Shown here one piece after another: positions 31,081 through 32,295 of a DNA stretch of 32,295 bases. Origin of the DNA: Spongospora subterranea (lineage: Eukaryota; Endomyxa; Phytomyxea; Plasmodiophorida; Plasmodiophoridae); contig OUQQ01000172.1 in the NCBI GenBank assembly GCA_900404475.1, forward strand, positions 1 to 32,295, written 5' to 3'. A program made the translations under genes and the position numbers. The notes beneath the pieces were generated by a model. The model made no database searches. It was not told where the DNA came from and was given only the letters and a program-made list of their open reading frames with translations. The first letter of the stretch is position 1; the number at the start of each line of letters is the position of its first letter.

Positions 31081-32295
31081 ATTCAATTTTGTCATCCGTC
31101 ACCGTGCCGGATTTCTTTACAAGAAGCCAAATGCGTTATCTCGCCGCCCTGATTTGTTTTCGGAGACCCAGCGTCTCTAGATCAATGCCTGCCTGCCCAG
31201 TTCACGCTTTGTCAATGCTATGACACTGTTAAAGGGCCAACAAGAAGTGGATGTTGACATTCCTCGCCGTTTGCTATTCGGTTTCATGTAATGATTCGCC
31301 ATTGTAGACCATTTTGGTATCAACAAAACTTTTGAATTGGTTGCACGAGATTACATCTGGCTTGGCATGCGTTCTTGTAACGTTTGTGCTCGCTCGAGGA
31401 TTCCACGTCGCAAACCTGCTGGACTATTGGTCCCCTTACCAACCATGCTTCATCCATTTCTATGGATTTCATTGTAAAGCCTTCTCGTTCACTGGGTTAG
31501 ACAGCATTCTGGTGGGTGTCGATTGATGGCACATGTCGTTCCATGTCATGCGATTAACAGTCTGCAGCTGTTTCAACTTGTGTTCGCCCAAGTTTTCAAA
31601 ATTCATTGTCTTCCCTGAGATATTGTCTCGGATCGCGGGCCTCAGTGTCTTAAATTTGAAAACATCATAAGTTGTTGCGTGTTGATCGCAACCATGTCGT
31701 CTTCCCGTCGTTAACCAGGTTCTGGTATCCTATCTACGTTGCTTTATAATTATCGTCAAATTGATTGGGCAGTACTTCTACCAATGGCTGAGTCCGCCTA
31801 TAATATATTTCTGTTCATTCTTCGACAGGTTTCTCCCCATTTTACGCCAATCATGGTGTCCACGGTCGGCATGACTTTTCTGTACCCGGTTCTGGATGGT
31901 GCCGAAATCCTGCTGTGATCGACATGATTTCTCATCTCCACAACGTACAGAACTCACTTCAATTGACACTGCGTAAATTGGGGGATAATATGAAAAGCTT
32001 CGCCGATTTGAAGCGTCGTGAACACCCAAAATATGCGGTCGGTGGCATGGTATGATCGATCCGGGGCTCCATTTCATCTAAACGGCCATGTGATAAGCTA
32101 TCCGGGAGAAGATTAGGCCCCTTTCTCATTATTCGTATTGTAAACCCTGTAGCATATGAGTCAGACCTTCCAAGGAACTCTCGTTGACATCGGGTTTTTC
32201 ATCCGTTATTGGAAACCCTACGTCGCCAGTGGGTTGCCAGGTCGCAAGCAATACAGGTCTCATGATTCTCACCAACAACTATGTGAAGTCGAGGA

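Larger units (their letters stand above)
29940..32295 (+). mobile_element. Decayed Ty3/Gypsy retrotransposon pol region, running off the window
   Basis: Plus-strand remains of a Ty3/Gypsy (chromovirus-like) polyprotein, broken by frameshifts and stops. In order: the start of reverse transcriptase (HDYHCSID, PIYQLSIPGP, VCRKKD); a jump to the late RT/thumb (LRKHNLFAKLSKCDFQITEI, DFLGFRLSSRGLPLDPERIS); the connection and RNase H region (VAPYRWTSNTDAAFQDLQSA, DADASDYALGAIF, LSGHKNLEWFMKANMLNRRQ); an HHCC-like/integrase region (GINKTFELVARDYIWLGMRS, CNVCARSRIPRRKPAG, ISMDFI); and the integrase C-terminus with a chromodomain-approaching end (GPFLIIRIVNPVAYESDLPR, KPYVASGLPGRK). The RT core with the catalytic YxDD is missing. 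No LTR is visible inside the window. The element is dead. Confidence 0.85.

Noticed and set aside
1..32295. tRNA or rRNA genes, CRISPR arrays, bacterial operon signals
   Set aside because: No tRNA T-loop with a matching acceptor stem, no rRNA-like block, no regularly spaced repeats, and the gene structure is eukaryotic throughout.

Overview
This is a nuclear DNA window from a compact, intron-rich eukaryote. Its genes are split by many very short GT-AG introns, mostly 45-59 nt. The resolved products are eukaryote-specific: a CYFIP/Sra1 WAVE-complex subunit, DMC1, TRAPPC4, MPC1, an FKBP with TPRs, a mahogunin-type RING protein and a WH2 protein. Decayed eukaryotic transposons (MULE, a DDE DNA transposon, Ty3/Gypsy) lie between gene blocks. 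A CYFIP gene argues against a typical dikaryan fungus, because that lineage lost WAVE complex genes. An early-diverging (perhaps zoosporic) fungus or another small opisthokont or protist fits, but the species cannot be fixed from sequence alone. Many exons are too short to stand out as open frames, so models were built by matching family motifs and requiring splice phases to agree.

Layout. 1-1.3 kb: MULE transposase relic and a 24-bp palindrome. 1.3-3.7 kb (+): AIFM2/FSP1-like oxidoreductase and TRAPPC4. 3.7-8.1 kb (-): LRR protein, Sm-like small protein and an unknown 167-aa protein. 8.1-12.3 kb: a short tandem/palindromic repeat, then a large imperfect inverted repeat made of two decayed DDE transposon copies, with a GC-rich MITE-like hairpin in the right arm. 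12.6-13.2 kb (+): OCIA-domain-like protein. 13.3-20.2 kb (-): one long gene that reads as CYFIP fused to a polyproline/tandem-WH2 module. 21.2-22.8 kb (+): FKBP-TPR immunophilin. 23.1-24.1 kb (-): mahogunin-like RING E3. 24.9-26.5 kb (+): DMC1. 26.8-29.8 kb (-): a tight set of four co-oriented genes (Ras-like GTPase, MPC1, a 73-aa unknown, a coiled-coil protein). 29.9 kb to the end (+): decayed Ty3/Gypsy pol with an assembly gap and duplication.

The most interesting object is the CYFIP-WH2 gene. In known WAVE complexes CYFIP holds and masks the WH2-C-A tail of a separate WAVE/SCAR protein. Here the CYFIP frame runs, with every splice phase matching, into a proline-rich region with two WH2 domains. 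No WAVE homology domain and no acidic Arp2/3-binding tail are visible. If transcripts confirm it, an actin-monomer-binding module is covalently built into the CYFIP subunit.
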